Counted from the stretch's first letter, positions 1 through 6,580 are shown. The stretch: DNA of 7,692 bases from CAYSPT01 sp964432985 (GCA_964432985.1 CAYSPT010000127.1:1-7692), one strand, 5' to 3'. The notes: generated by a model not told the origin, from the sequence alone. Made by a program: numbers and translations.

Positions 1-133
1 CTTTTTTCGGGTTTATGGAAAAACAGGATGAAAATGGTGTACTGTAATACCTGAACGTTTTCGCTAAAAAATGAGATTTGTTTGCATGCCCATAGCACAT
101 TCCGGGCAGAAAAGAATTATAGCTATTGATATT

Positions 134-140
134 AAGGAGG
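134..140 (+). promoter_or_regulatory. Strong ribosome binding site setting the GTG start of gene 1
   Basis: The motif AAGGAGG ends 7 bases before the GTG at 148, an ideal spacing. An upstream in-frame TTG at 142 begins only one base after the motif and cannot be served by it. The site therefore decides the start in favour of GTG 148. No convincing -35/-10 pair was found in the bases before it. Confidence 0.8.
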
Positions 141-147
141 TTTGACC

Positions 148-1863
148 GTGAAGGAAGCTATTACTCCCTCTCACCACGATGAACAAGAACCAAGTGATGG
201 AGATTTTCCCAATGAAACGCTCAGGCTGTTATGTGAACGAGCCAGCTGCCGTAATTTCCTCGACAAGGAAATACCACCGGACGTTCTTCAGCAGGTGTTC
301 GAGTCCGGCACCAGTGCACCCTCAGGGGGGAACCTGCAGCCGTTTTCCATAATTAAAATAGAGAATCCGGAGACCCGGGAACAACTGTCCGCGCTCTGCG
401 GTGATCAGCCCTGCATTATGCATGCCCCGGTGGATCTTCTGTTTTGTATCGATTTTCGCCGACTCGAACGGTGGGCTGAGATGGAAAACGCACCGTTTTC
501 CTGCCGTCATTCGTTCCGTCACTTCTGGATATCGTTTCAAGATACGGTGGTTGCCGCTCAGAACATGTGCACGGCGGCGGACTCACTGGGGCTGGGATCG
601 GTTTACATTGGAACGGTGCTGGAATGCCTGGAAAAACTTCGCCACATGTTCCGGCTTCCACCGGGAGTGTTCCCGGTGGTGCTGCTGTGCCTCGGGTATC
701 CGAAGCACCCGCCGAAGGTCCGCCGTAAGCTGGCCACGAAAGCAATCGTTCACGAAGAAACCTATCAGGAACTGAACGACGGGGAGTTGCTTTCGATTTT
801 CGATAAGAAATATCCGGAGACGAAGGTGCAGATTACCGACGAACGACTCAAGACCATTGAGTCAGTGTGCCGCGTGGTACACGGTGAAGCGTTTGCCCGC
901 AGATGCATTCAGCGTATAAGGAATGTCGGCTACATCAACGCCGCGCAGCGGCTTTTCGGCCTGCATTACACCGCTAGCAAGATGCCGCTGGGTAACATGG
1001 ATTTTCTGAAGTTCATGGAAGAGTCCGGCTGCCACTGGTTCAAACCCTGGGTGCCCGGTGAGCAGGAAAAATCCTATGTTTCTTTGTGTTCCGTACCGAT
1101 TCCAGAAGCCGGCGCCCGACATCTCTATGACGATATGGCCTGGGTATGGCCGGTAATCAGCCCCCCGGCGGATTATGAAGAAGAGGTCAACCTGTTCGCC
1201 GAAATAATTCAAAAAAAGTCTAAAAAAGAGGTAAAATCACTGCTCCATCTGGGCTGTGGCAGCGGGCACGAGGACCTGATATTCAAACAGCATTTCACCG
1301 TTACCGGGGTGGATATGAGCACCCCCATGCTCGATATGGCCAGGACTCTGAATCCTGTTACGGAGTATCACCAGGGAGACATGCGGTCGGTCCGGTTGGA
1401 CACCCGGTTCGATGCAGTGGTCATCACCGATGCCATCAACTACATGCTGAATAAGGATGATCTCGAGCAGGCTTTCGTGACGGCGTTCGAGCACCTGAAT
1501 CCAGGAGGTATCTTTCTCACCTTCGCTGAAGAACTGTCCGATCAGTTCGAGCAGAACAGAACCTACTGCACCATCCATTCCCAGGGTGATATGGAGATTA
1601 CCTTCATCGAAAACGCCTACGATCCGGACACCGGTGATACCACATTTGAAGATACTCTTATCTACCTGATCCGTCAGGGAGGCGCTCTCACTGCCCAGGC
1701 CGACCGTCATCTCATCGGGTTGTTCGATCTGAAAACCTGGACATCCCTGCTGGAAAAAACCGGATTCGAACTGGAAGCGGTTGAGTTCGAGCATCCCACG
1801 TCCACCGAATCGAAATTCATCCCCATATTCGTGTGTCGCAAACCGTTTGGACCAGTGAAGTAA
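148..1863 (+). CDS. Nitroreductase-like / SAM-dependent methyltransferase fusion protein
   Basis: A 571-residue, probably cytoplasmic protein with two enzyme halves. Residues about 22-200 match the FMN-dependent nitroreductase fold: an arginine/serine-rich start (ERASCRNF), the FMN-site loop SAPSGGNLQPF near residue 57, GLGSVYIG near 148, and the closing strand FPVVLLCLGYP near 175. Residues about 205-310 look like a helical extension of the nitroreductase half. Residues about 326-571 form a class I methyltransferase: a lead-in YDDMAWVWPVISPP, SAM motif I (LHLGCGSGHE, about 367), the acidic residue after strand 2 (GVDMS, about 388), and a motif IV-like FDAVVITDAINYM. The reading frame is continuous with no frameshift, so the fusion appears real. 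The likely chemistry is flavin-dependent reduction plus methyl transfer on a small molecule; substrate and pathway are unknown. The start is fixed by the AAGGAGG site. A second methyltransferase gene follows 240 bases downstream. The domain calls are firm; joint action of the halves is inferred. Confidence 0.9.
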   Translation: MKEAITPSHHDEQEPSDGDFPNETLRLLCERASCRNFLDKEIPPDVLQQVFESGTSAPSGGNLQPFSIIKIENPETREQLSALCGDQPCIMHAPVDLLFCIDFRRLERWAEMENAPFSCRHSFRHFWISFQDTVVAAQNMCTAADSLGLGSVYIGTVLECLEKLRHMFRLPPGVFPVVLLCLGYPKHPPKVRRKLATKAIVHEETYQELNDGELLSIFDKKYPETKVQITDERLKTIESVCRVVHGEAFARRCIQRIRNVGYINAAQRLFGLHYTASKMPLGNMDFLKFMEESGCHWFKPWVPGEQEKSYVSLCSVPIPEAGARHLYDDMAWVWPVISPPADYEEEVNLFAEIIQKKSKKEVKSLLHLGCGSGHEDLIFKQHFTVTGVDMSTPMLDMARTLNPVTEYHQGDMRSVRLDTRFDAVVITDAINYMLNKDDLEQAFVTAFEHLNPGGIFLTFAEELSDQFEQNRTYCTIHSQGDMEITFIENAYDPDTGDTTFEDTLIYLIRQGGALTAQADRHLIGLFDLKTWTSLLEKTGFELEAVEFEHPTSTESKFIPIFVCRKPFGPVK

Positions 1864-1887
1864 ACACAAACTAGATGCCTTGATATA

Positions 1888-1910
1888 GCCCAATCGTGAA
1901 CTGTTTGGGC
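1888..1910 (+). other. Small hairpin after gene 1
   Basis: GCCCAA (1888-1893) and TTGGGC (1905-1910) form a perfect 6-bp stem around an 11-base loop, 25 bases after the stop codon of gene 1. No T-run follows, so this is not a convincing intrinsic terminator. It could be a mRNA 3'-end structure or chance. Confidence 0.3.
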
Positions 1911-1963
1911 CAGCGGATTAAAACTGGACCGGGTACCATGAAATGCCCAGACGTGAACCGCAA

Positions 1964-2088
1964 CAATGATGTATGGGTTTCCTATCATGAAAGAACAGAC
2001 CGGCAAAATGGTGGCTCAAGCAGTGATGTATGGGGCTTCTTATCATAAATAAACAGACCGGCAAAATGGTGGCTCAAGCAGTGATGTA
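1964..2088 (+). repeat. Tandem repeat, period 57-58 bases, upstream of gene 2
   Basis: Two full units (1964-2020 and 2021-2078) and the first 10 bases of a third (2079-2088). A 37-base block is identical at 1994-2030 and 2052-2088; the rest of each unit is similar but diverged. The last copy runs directly into the AAGGAG (2088-2093) that serves gene 2, so the array forms the 5' leader of that gene. The repeats hold no convincing coding sequence. Confidence 0.9.
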
Positions 2089-2093
2089 AGGAG
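2088..2093 (+). promoter_or_regulatory. Ribosome binding site of gene 2
   Basis: AAGGAG, 10 bases before ATG 2104, supports translation of the N-terminal part of the frameshifted methyltransferase from 2104. No comparable site precedes the internal ATG at 2213 in the downstream frame. Its first base overlaps the end of the third copy of the tandem repeat. Confidence 0.65.
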
Positions 2094-2103
2094 CTGGACT
2101 GCT

Positions 2104-2905
2104 ATGGACACACGAATTGAAAAAATGGTCGCACACCACGACTGGTGGGCGGATACCTACGACGATGATTATTTCGGAAAGCTTTCCCTGTATCACCAGG
2201 TGAGCCTGGACAATGTCCGGCGATTCGTTCCCGAGAAAAAAAGACTCCCTTATTCTCGATGCCGGAGGCGGGACGGGAATCTGGAGCGTTGAGTTAGCTC
2301 GTATGGGATACCGGGTGGTGCTGACCGATATTTCGGCAGGAATGCTGGGTAAAGCCCGGGAAAAAATTGATTCCCTGGGACTTGAAAACCAGATCGAAAT
2401 CAAGGTGGCGGATATCTGCTGTATGCCCGAGTTTCCCGATTTCCATTTCGACATGGTGGTGTGTCAGGGGGACCCCCTTTCATACTGCTCCGACCGTTTC
2501 CGGGCCGTGGCCGAACTGGCCCGGGTGGTCACGCCGGGCGGCGCGGTGATCGCTTCGGTGGACAACCGGGCCTCGGCGCTTAAATGGCTCCGTGAGACCG
2601 AGGACCGCCAGGCGGTGACGCGGCTTCTAAAGACCGGGGAGGTTATCATGCCCGTTCCTGAAAAGGAGCTGTGCTTCACCGTACACGCCTACACTGCACA
2701 GGAGCTACGGGATTTGTTCGAGTCCGTGGGGCTGTCGGTTGAGCGGATCATCGGCAAGCTCGTTATCGGCAACCGTCTTCCCAGGTTCAATACGAACGAT
2801 CCTTCTCTGCAGCAATGGCTCTTCGAACTTGAGCTGGCGAACAATGATGACCCGGCTTTTTTCCCACGGGCCGGGCACCTGGAGATCGCCGGCCGGAAAC
2901 AGTAA
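2104..2905 (+). CDS. Class I SAM-dependent methyltransferase, frameshifted
   Basis: Read with one frame change this is a 266-residue methyltransferase of the Methyltransf_11/25 type. The first 46 residues (starting MDTRIEKMVAHHDWWADTYD) lie in the frame of ATG 2104, and the remaining 220 in the +1 frame ending at 2905. Skipping one A in the A7 run at 2236-2242 joins VPEKK to DSLILDAGGGTGIWS, restoring the expected strand before SAM motif I (LDAGGGTG, about residue 50). The acidic motif VVLTDIS (about 71) and a motif IV-like FDMVVCQGDPLSY follow. The N-terminal YDDDYF segment is typical of such enzymes, which is why the two pieces are treated as one gene. As written, the ATG 2104 frame stops after 62 codons, and an ATG at 2213 could start a 230-residue protein lacking the N-terminal helices. 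Possible causes are a sequencing or assembly error, a recent mutation, or polymerase slippage. The substrate is unknown. The 3' end is involved in a tandem duplication. Confidence 0.8.
2236..2242 (+). other. A7 homopolymer at the frame break of gene 2
   Basis: Seven consecutive A's between GAG and GAC. With six A's the two halves of the methyltransferase read through as one frame. The needed change is +1 (or -2), so this is not a classical -1 ribosomal slippery site. An indel in the homopolymer, or RNA polymerase slippage, are the simplest readings. Confidence 0.75.
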
Positions 2906-3013
2906 GGGGCAACAAAGTAAAAAGGCCGGACACCTGGTAATTGATGACCGAAAGCGGTTGGGCAAGGGAAGTGGAAAGGAACCGAACACCTGGTAATTGC
3001 TGACTGAAAGCGG
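2871..3013 (+). repeat. Decaying tandem repeat, period 55-56, from the 3' end of gene 2
   Basis: Three 32-base copies begin at 2871, 2926 and 2982. Copies 2 and 3 differ at 3 positions (shared core CACCTGGTAATTG). Copy 1 lies inside the last codons of gene 2 and matches copy 2 at about 22 of 32 positions. The intervening stretches are also related. In suitable frames the copies read GHLEIAGRK, GHLVIDDRK and EHLVIAD, so the array looks like repeated duplication of the gene's C-terminal coding end. It fills almost all of the gap to gene 3 and forms that gene's leader. Confidence 0.85.
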
Positions 3014-3022
3014 CAGAAAAAA

Positions 3023-4216
3023 ATGAGTGAACCACCTGTAAAGAAAGAGCCACGAAAAAAGAAGCGACCGCGGACCGGTAAACGGAAGCAGGATAAATCC
3101 CGCTTTAAACCGCTGGTAATGGTGTGTGCCCTGCTGGTGGCCGCCGCTGTTCTCATGTGGCCCGTGGGCGGCACGTTCGGCGGCGCAGAGGACGGGTATG
3201 AACGGGCCCGGGTCACGCAGGTACAGGAGGTTCCGCCCGGGGCGGATGATTTCGAAGAGATCAAGAAGGTTTTCCAGGTTACGCTGCGGATGCTGTCGGG
3301 CCGTCATGAGGGAAAAAACTTTGTGACGCCTCTCTATCACACTCACAACACCCTGTTCAACCTGCAGCTCGAGGCAGGCGATACGGTGATGGTGTTCACG
3401 GAAGAATCGGACGACGGGACTGTCACGGTGGGGATCGACGGCCATTACAAGACCGGGAATCTCGTTGTCATAGCTGGAATTTTCATCGTCTCCGTCTTCG
3501 TGGTGACGGGATTTCATGGGCTCAAATCGCTCATTTCACTCCTCATCACCCTGATCCTCATTTTCAAGTTCATGGCCACGTTCATCATGAAAGGGTATCC
3601 TCCCGTCCTCCTGGCAGTCCTGGTGTCAGCGGCGGTTACGGTGCTGACGCTGCTTATCGTGTCGGGGTGGAACCGCAAGACAGCCGGCGCCATCGCCGGC
3701 ACCCTGGGCGGCGTGGCAGCGGCAGGTTTGCTCGGGTATTTGGCTACAGTGGTGATGAAGTTGACCGGGTACACCGGCCACGAGTCGGTATATCTTCAGA
3801 GCGCATTCGGGAATCTGGACCTCAGGGGGATACTGGTGTGCGGCGTGATCATTGGCGCTCTCGGCGCCGTCATGGACGTATCGATTTCCATCGCTTCAGC
3901 CCTGGAGGAGATACAGGCTGCCAACCGGCGGTACGGTGTCTCACAACTGTTCAAAAGCGGGCTAAAGATAGGAAAGGACATCATCGGTACCATGACCAAC
4001 ACCCTGGTCCTGGCCTATGTGGGCGGATCGCTTTCCCTGATACTGCTGCTCATTTCGCAGCGCTCGGACATGTCGTTGAACCGGATAGTCAACATGGACT
4101 TCATGTGTGCAGAAATCGTCAGGTCCATAGCCGGTTCGTTCGGAATGGTGCTGGCTATACCGGTCACTGCGTTTGTTACCGCTCTGTTGTACAACCGCGG
4201 TAACAACGATCAATAA
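3023..4216 (+). CDS. YibE/F-family multi-pass membrane protein
   Basis: A 397-residue inner-membrane protein matching the YibE/F-like family, whose biochemical role is not established. Residues 1-29 are a very basic cytoplasmic tail (KKEPRKKKRPRTGKRK). A first membrane segment spans about 30-50. A soluble, presumably extracytoplasmic domain spans about 51-145 and contains a beta-rich part (FQVTLRMLSGRHEGK, LEAGDTVMVF) typical of this family. About seven further membrane helices follow near 146-165, 167-188, 193-214, 219-245, 267-293, 321-344 and 366-390. The conserved-looking stretch GVIIGALGAVMDVSISIASA with its following EEI is the family's most recognisable part. The ATG directly follows an A-run and has no clear Shine-Dalgarno sequence; the leader consists of the 55-56 base repeat, so translation may be weak or coupled. 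It is convergent with gene 4, with 30 bases between them and no visible terminator. Confidence 0.88.
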   Translation: MSEPPVKKEPRKKKRPRTGKRKQDKSRFKPLVMVCALLVAAAVLMWPVGGTFGGAEDGYERARVTQVQEVPPGADDFEEIKKVFQVTLRMLSGRHEGKNFVTPLYHTHNTLFNLQLEAGDTVMVFTEESDDGTVTVGIDGHYKTGNLVVIAGIFIVSVFVVTGFHGLKSLISLLITLILIFKFMATFIMKGYPPVLLAVLVSAAVTVLTLLIVSGWNRKTAGAIAGTLGGVAAAGLLGYLATVVMKLTGYTGHESVYLQSAFGNLDLRGILVCGVIIGALGAVMDVSISIASALEEIQAANRRYGVSQLFKSGLKIGKDIIGTMTNTLVLAYVGGSLSLILLLISQRSDMSLNRIVNMDFMCAEIVRSIAGSFGMVLAIPVTAFVTALLYNRGNNDQ

Positions 4217-4246
4217 TCAGCAGTGCTTTATCGCGTATCCTGGTCG

Positions 4247-5191
4247 TTACTGGTCTCTATTGAGCTTTCTCCGTATTTGCTGTCTCGTTCCGTGGGCGCT
4301 GCACGAGAACTCACGGGTGGCACTGTCATAGCTGTAGGTTCCGCCGTCTCTGCAACGGGGAAACTCACTGACATACCCTTCTTCCACCAGAGGTCTGCCC
4401 GCGGGACCGTCGGGATCGACCACCCCGCCGGGGAATTCTTCGCCGGTACCGTCCATTTCCCACATTTCCATGGCCCCTTCCAGTACGAGCATATTGGCCT
4501 GGCAGGCTTTCATGGTAGCCCGGTCTCTCATAGCGGAAAAACCACCGGTTGGCGCGGCTCCGGAAGAGGAGGCTCCAGCGGGAACAACGCTTATCGGGAA
4601 GCGCGACTCTTTCTGCTGGCGACCGAGCATGTCCTTGGTGACCAGCTTTATTACGTACTCTCCTGCCGGCAGGCCGGTGAGGGTTAGTTCCGCGTTGAGA
4701 TAGAGATCACATGATATTTGATGCTTAAAGGTGAATTCCTGATTGAGCATATCGGTTTTCCCGAAGAGGATGGTGTCATCCTGATCGAGCAGGAACACAT
4801 CTAGATTCACCTCCATCTGGTAATCGTCCTCCCCGGTTTCGGTCACTTTCAATCCCACCGGTTCCACATAGAAATGAATGGTAGTCTCTCCCTCTTTGAA
4901 GATGTTGTTGCTCCGGGGAGTGAACATGCTATAGGAGGAGGCGTCGCCTTCCGTCATGACGGCTACCGGTACATCAAACTCCATGGCTTGCCAGACGGCC
5001 ATCATGGAATTTCTCAACTTTTGCAGCGATTCGTAGTGTTCACCTTTGCGATAATGCTTCATTGCTCTTTTCAGTAATGTGGAAAGTTCGGAAGAAGACT
5101 TGTCGCTGGCGGCCATCAGCGGCGCCGCCGAGCACAGCATCCAGATAACCAGTACTGCCAGAGCTGTACTGCTCAGTATCATTCGTTTCAT
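4247..5191 (-). CDS. Secreted protein with beta-rich domain and helix-less pilin-type C-terminal domain
   Basis: A 314-residue exported protein. The start at 5191 (ATG) is preferred over a TTG at 5209 because AAGGGG (5201-5206, minus strand) lies 9 bases upstream of it. Residues 1-27 form a Sec signal peptide (KR, then a hydrophobic core, cleavage near PLMA/AS). Residues about 35-70 are helical and charged. Residues about 90-205 form a beta-rich, Ig-like region ending in LTLTGLPAGEYVIKLV, as expected of a secreted carbohydrate- or surface-associated module. After a Ser/Gly/Ala linker (about 205-217), residues about 218-303 resemble the globular part of type IV pilins or GspG-like pseudopilins: MKACQANMLVLEGAMEMWEM, then LVEEGYVSEFPRC and GGTYSYD...FSCSAHG. 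The pilin N-terminal prepilin cleavage motif and hydrophobic helix are absent. The cysteines in C-x-D and FSCS may form a disulfide. The function is unknown. It is transcribed away from gene 5 and toward gene 3. Confidence 0.8.
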   Translation of the reverse strand: MKRMILSSTALAVLVIWMLCSAAPLMAASDKSSSELSTLLKRAMKHYRKGEHYESLQKLRNSMMAVWQAMEFDVPVAVMTEGDASSYSMFTPRSNNIFKEGETTIHFYVEPVGLKVTETGEDDYQMEVNLDVFLLDQDDTILFGKTDMLNQEFTFKHQISCDLYLNAELTLTGLPAGEYVIKLVTKDMLGRQQKESRFPISVVPAGASSSGAAPTGGFSAMRDRATMKACQANMLVLEGAMEMWEMDGTGEEFPGGVVDPDGPAGRPLVEEGYVSEFPRCRDGGTYSYDSATREFSCSAHGTRQQIRRKLNRDQ

Positions 5192-5200
5192 GTGCACCAG

Positions 5201-5206
5201 CCCCTT
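5201..5206 (-). promoter_or_regulatory. Ribosome binding site choosing the ATG 5191 start
   Basis: On the minus strand AAGGGG precedes ATG 5191 by 9 bases. It lies inside the six-codon extension that would follow from the TTG at 5209, which has no such site of its own, so the shorter protein with a clean signal peptide is favoured. Confidence 0.6.
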
Positions 5207-5304
5207 CAATTTTTAAAATGATAACATTTTGAATGGTTTCTTGCTCAGAGTATGTGAAAAAACTGGTGCTAAGCGCTAAAGTCCAAAAGTCAAGCCTGAC
5301 CCTT

Positions 5305-5354
5305 TTATAATGTCCGGATTTACAACATAACTTGGTTAATTATAATGTCCGGAT
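5305..5354 (+). repeat. 15-base direct repeat pair, 35 bases apart
   Basis: TTATAATGTCCGGAT occurs exactly at 5305-5319 and 5340-5354. The intervening bases are AT-rich. The second copy continues into ACTGGACA, giving a short TGTCC/GGACA inverted repeat (5346-5362). This could be a pair of protein-binding sites in the divergent promoter region or the leftover end of a mobile element. Confidence 0.75.
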
Positions 5355-5360
5355 ACTGGA

Positions 5361-5372
5361 CAGACAGGTCTG
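5361..5372 (+). repeat. Small palindrome CAGAC-AG-GTCTG
   Basis: Perfect 5-bp inverted repeat around a 2-base centre, seven bases after the second copy of the 15-base repeat. It could be an operator half-site pair or part of an element end. It is short enough to be chance. Confidence 0.3.
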
Positions 5373-5536
5373 CGGATGGTGCTGCGTTACATCTCGGAAG
5401 AGCAGGGCACTTCTCAAAAAGTTGATTCTCACTCGATTCACCGGGTGCCGTCTCTGTTTTGGCACACAATTAGCTATAAAATAATGGAGGGACACTTATT
5501 CTCCGGAATAAAACACGGTGAGGGGTGTCAGGCAGA

Positions 5537-6445
5537 ATGGAATCATTACTGAATAGTGCAAGGTTCTATTTTCAATTCATTAATCCGGCTCTCCTCGTTC
5601 TTATGTACGTCTTGAAAACATACTATTTCCCAGGCACAGAATTTTTGCATAACATCTATGTGATTATTCTCTCGTCGATGGTTGGCTATTATACGAACTT
5701 CATTGCCATAAAAATGCTGTTCAGGCCTAAGAAAGTGACTGCTTTCGGCCGGCATGGTCTCATCCCGCATAACCAGGATCACATTGCCAGAAGTTTCGGT
5801 GAAAGTATAGCGACCAATTTTTTCACCCCGAAAGACATCGTGGATTATTTAAACAAGCGCTCTATAGTTGACGCTGGGATTGTGAATATCAAAGATTTCC
5901 TGGATGCCTATCTCGAGGAGAACATTCAGGAGGGGCCGCTTGGAAAATGTATCGCCCTGTCCCTCGATTTTGCCGGTAATGAATTGAACAGGTTTGTTCA
6001 AAGCTCTACGTTCAATTCATTTCTCGAACGTATGCTCTCCGGCGTGCTGGAAGAGTTCGACATATCGTCTCTGGTAACAGAGAAGGTGAAATCGTATGAT
6101 ACCGATAAACTGGAAAACATGCTTCTCGACCTGGCCGGGCAGCATCTCGTTGCTATCGAGGTTATCGGTGGTTTGCTGGGCGCGTTTACCGGGATAGCGA
6201 TTTTCAACTGCCGGTTTTTTCTGCTGTTGTTTTCATGCTTGATGGTGCTGGGTGCTGTGGAATACTTCTTGACGAGGGCACGTGAACAGCAGCACCGGCT
6301 GTCAAAAGAGAAGCCGGATGACCCGGAACATTACACTAGTTTTTTCCGCGAGACAATGAAATCGTACATCGATGCGGAGTATATAGTTGAAGAACCCGTT
6401 GATGTCCCAGAATTTATCGAGCTTCCCACGACATATCAGAATTAA
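5537..6445 (+). CDS. DUF445-family membrane protein
   Basis: A 302-residue membrane protein of the DUF445 family, whose function is not established. The diagnostic block is GYYTNFIAIKMLFRPKK (about residues 50-66), followed by GLIPHNQDHIARSFGESI. The C-terminal family segment is VAIEVIGGLLGAFTGIAIF (about 205-223). Likely membrane segments are about 16-30, 39-60, 205-223 and 227-245; the region 64-200 is a helical soluble domain. ATG 5537 is preferred because GAGGGG (5520-5525) lies 11 bases upstream; an in-frame GTG at 5525 overlaps that motif and would add four residues. The last 14 codons lie in the first copy of a 58-base tandem repeat, so the present C-terminus (VPEFIELPTTYQN) and stop codon are set by the duplication. 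A hairpin terminator candidate lies 135 bases downstream. Confidence 0.87.
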   Translation: MESLLNSARFYFQFINPALLVLMYVLKTYYFPGTEFLHNIYVIILSSMVGYYTNFIAIKMLFRPKKVTAFGRHGLIPHNQDHIARSFGESIATNFFTPKDIVDYLNKRSIVDAGIVNIKDFLDAYLEENIQEGPLGKCIALSLDFAGNELNRFVQSSTFNSFLERMLSGVLEEFDISSLVTEKVKSYDTDKLENMLLDLAGQHLVAIEVIGGLLGAFTGIAIFNCRFFLLLFSCLMVLGAVEYFLTRAREQQHRLSKEKPDDPEHYTSFFRETMKSYIDAEYIVEEPVDVPEFIELPTTYQN

Positions 6446-6552
6446 TGAAGATACCCATACTGTCCCAGAATTTATCGAGCTTCCCACTACATATCAGAAT
6501 TAATGAAGATACCCATACGGTATCAGAATTGATCGAGATTCCCACGCCACGG
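6403..6552 (+). repeat. 58-base tandem repeat across the stop codon of the DUF445 gene
   Basis: Copy 1 (6403-6460) and copy 2 (6461-6518) differ at one base (CACGAC versus CACTAC). A diverged partial copy 3 starts at 6519, in exact register, and matches at about 25 of its first 31 bases. Copy 1 contains the last 14 codons and stop of the DUF445 gene. Because 58 is not a multiple of three, the later copies are out of frame with the gene. Confidence 0.95.
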
Positions 6553-6580
6553 TATAATTGTCTTCAGTAGAAGGGCCGCG

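Larger units (their letters stand above)
5210..5536. other. Divergent intergenic region between genes 4 and 5
   Basis: About 330 bases between two divergent genes, so promoters for both must lie here, but no well-spaced -35/-10 pair could be assigned. AT-rich stretches near 5210-5230 and 5466-5486 are candidate -10 zones. The middle (about 5281-5376) holds a 15-base direct repeat and a small palindrome, and contains AAGTCAAGCCTGACCC, which resembles motifs seen beside REP-like or transposase-associated elements. This may be a remnant of an inserted element. A 58-codon open frame (5376-5552) was not accepted as a gene. Confidence 0.5.

Noticed and set aside
1..47. Possible tail of a gene entering from the left edge (open to a TAA at 45-47)
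   Set aside because: Only about 15 codons are visible and nothing is recognisable, so no gene can be supported.
142..147. TTG start two codons upstream of gene 1's GTG
   Set aside because: It begins one base after AAGGAGG, too close for initiation; GTG 148 has the right spacing.
1237..1893. Minus-strand open frame of 218 codons opposite the methyltransferase half of gene 1
   Set aside because: The plus strand carries clear enzyme motifs here; the antisense frame has none.
1938..2048. 36-codon open frame through the 58-base repeats
   Set aside because: No ribosome binding site, no recognisable product, and its sequence is just the repeat read through.
2236..2243. A AAA AAG-like heptamer as a programmed -1 frameshift site
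   Set aside because: Joining the two frames needs +1, not -1, and no stimulatory structure was apparent.
2926..3013. 32-base repeats separated by 24 bases, resembling a CRISPR repeat-spacer pair
   Set aside because: The repeats are imperfect, the intervening sequences are related to each other, and a third copy lies inside a coding end; this is tandem duplication.
2705..3517. Long minus-strand open frame of 270 codons
   Set aside because: It overlaps a methyltransferase end, the repeat array and the YibE/F gene, has no family-like sequence and is a shadow frame.
5459..5482. TTGGCA ... TATAAA as a promoter for the DUF445 gene
   Set aside because: The spacing is only about 10-12 bases, too short for a standard promoter.
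5376..5552. 58-codon open frame before and overlapping the DUF445 start
   Set aside because: No clear ribosome site and no recognised protein; it overlaps the better supported gene. It could be a fragment of an old insertion.
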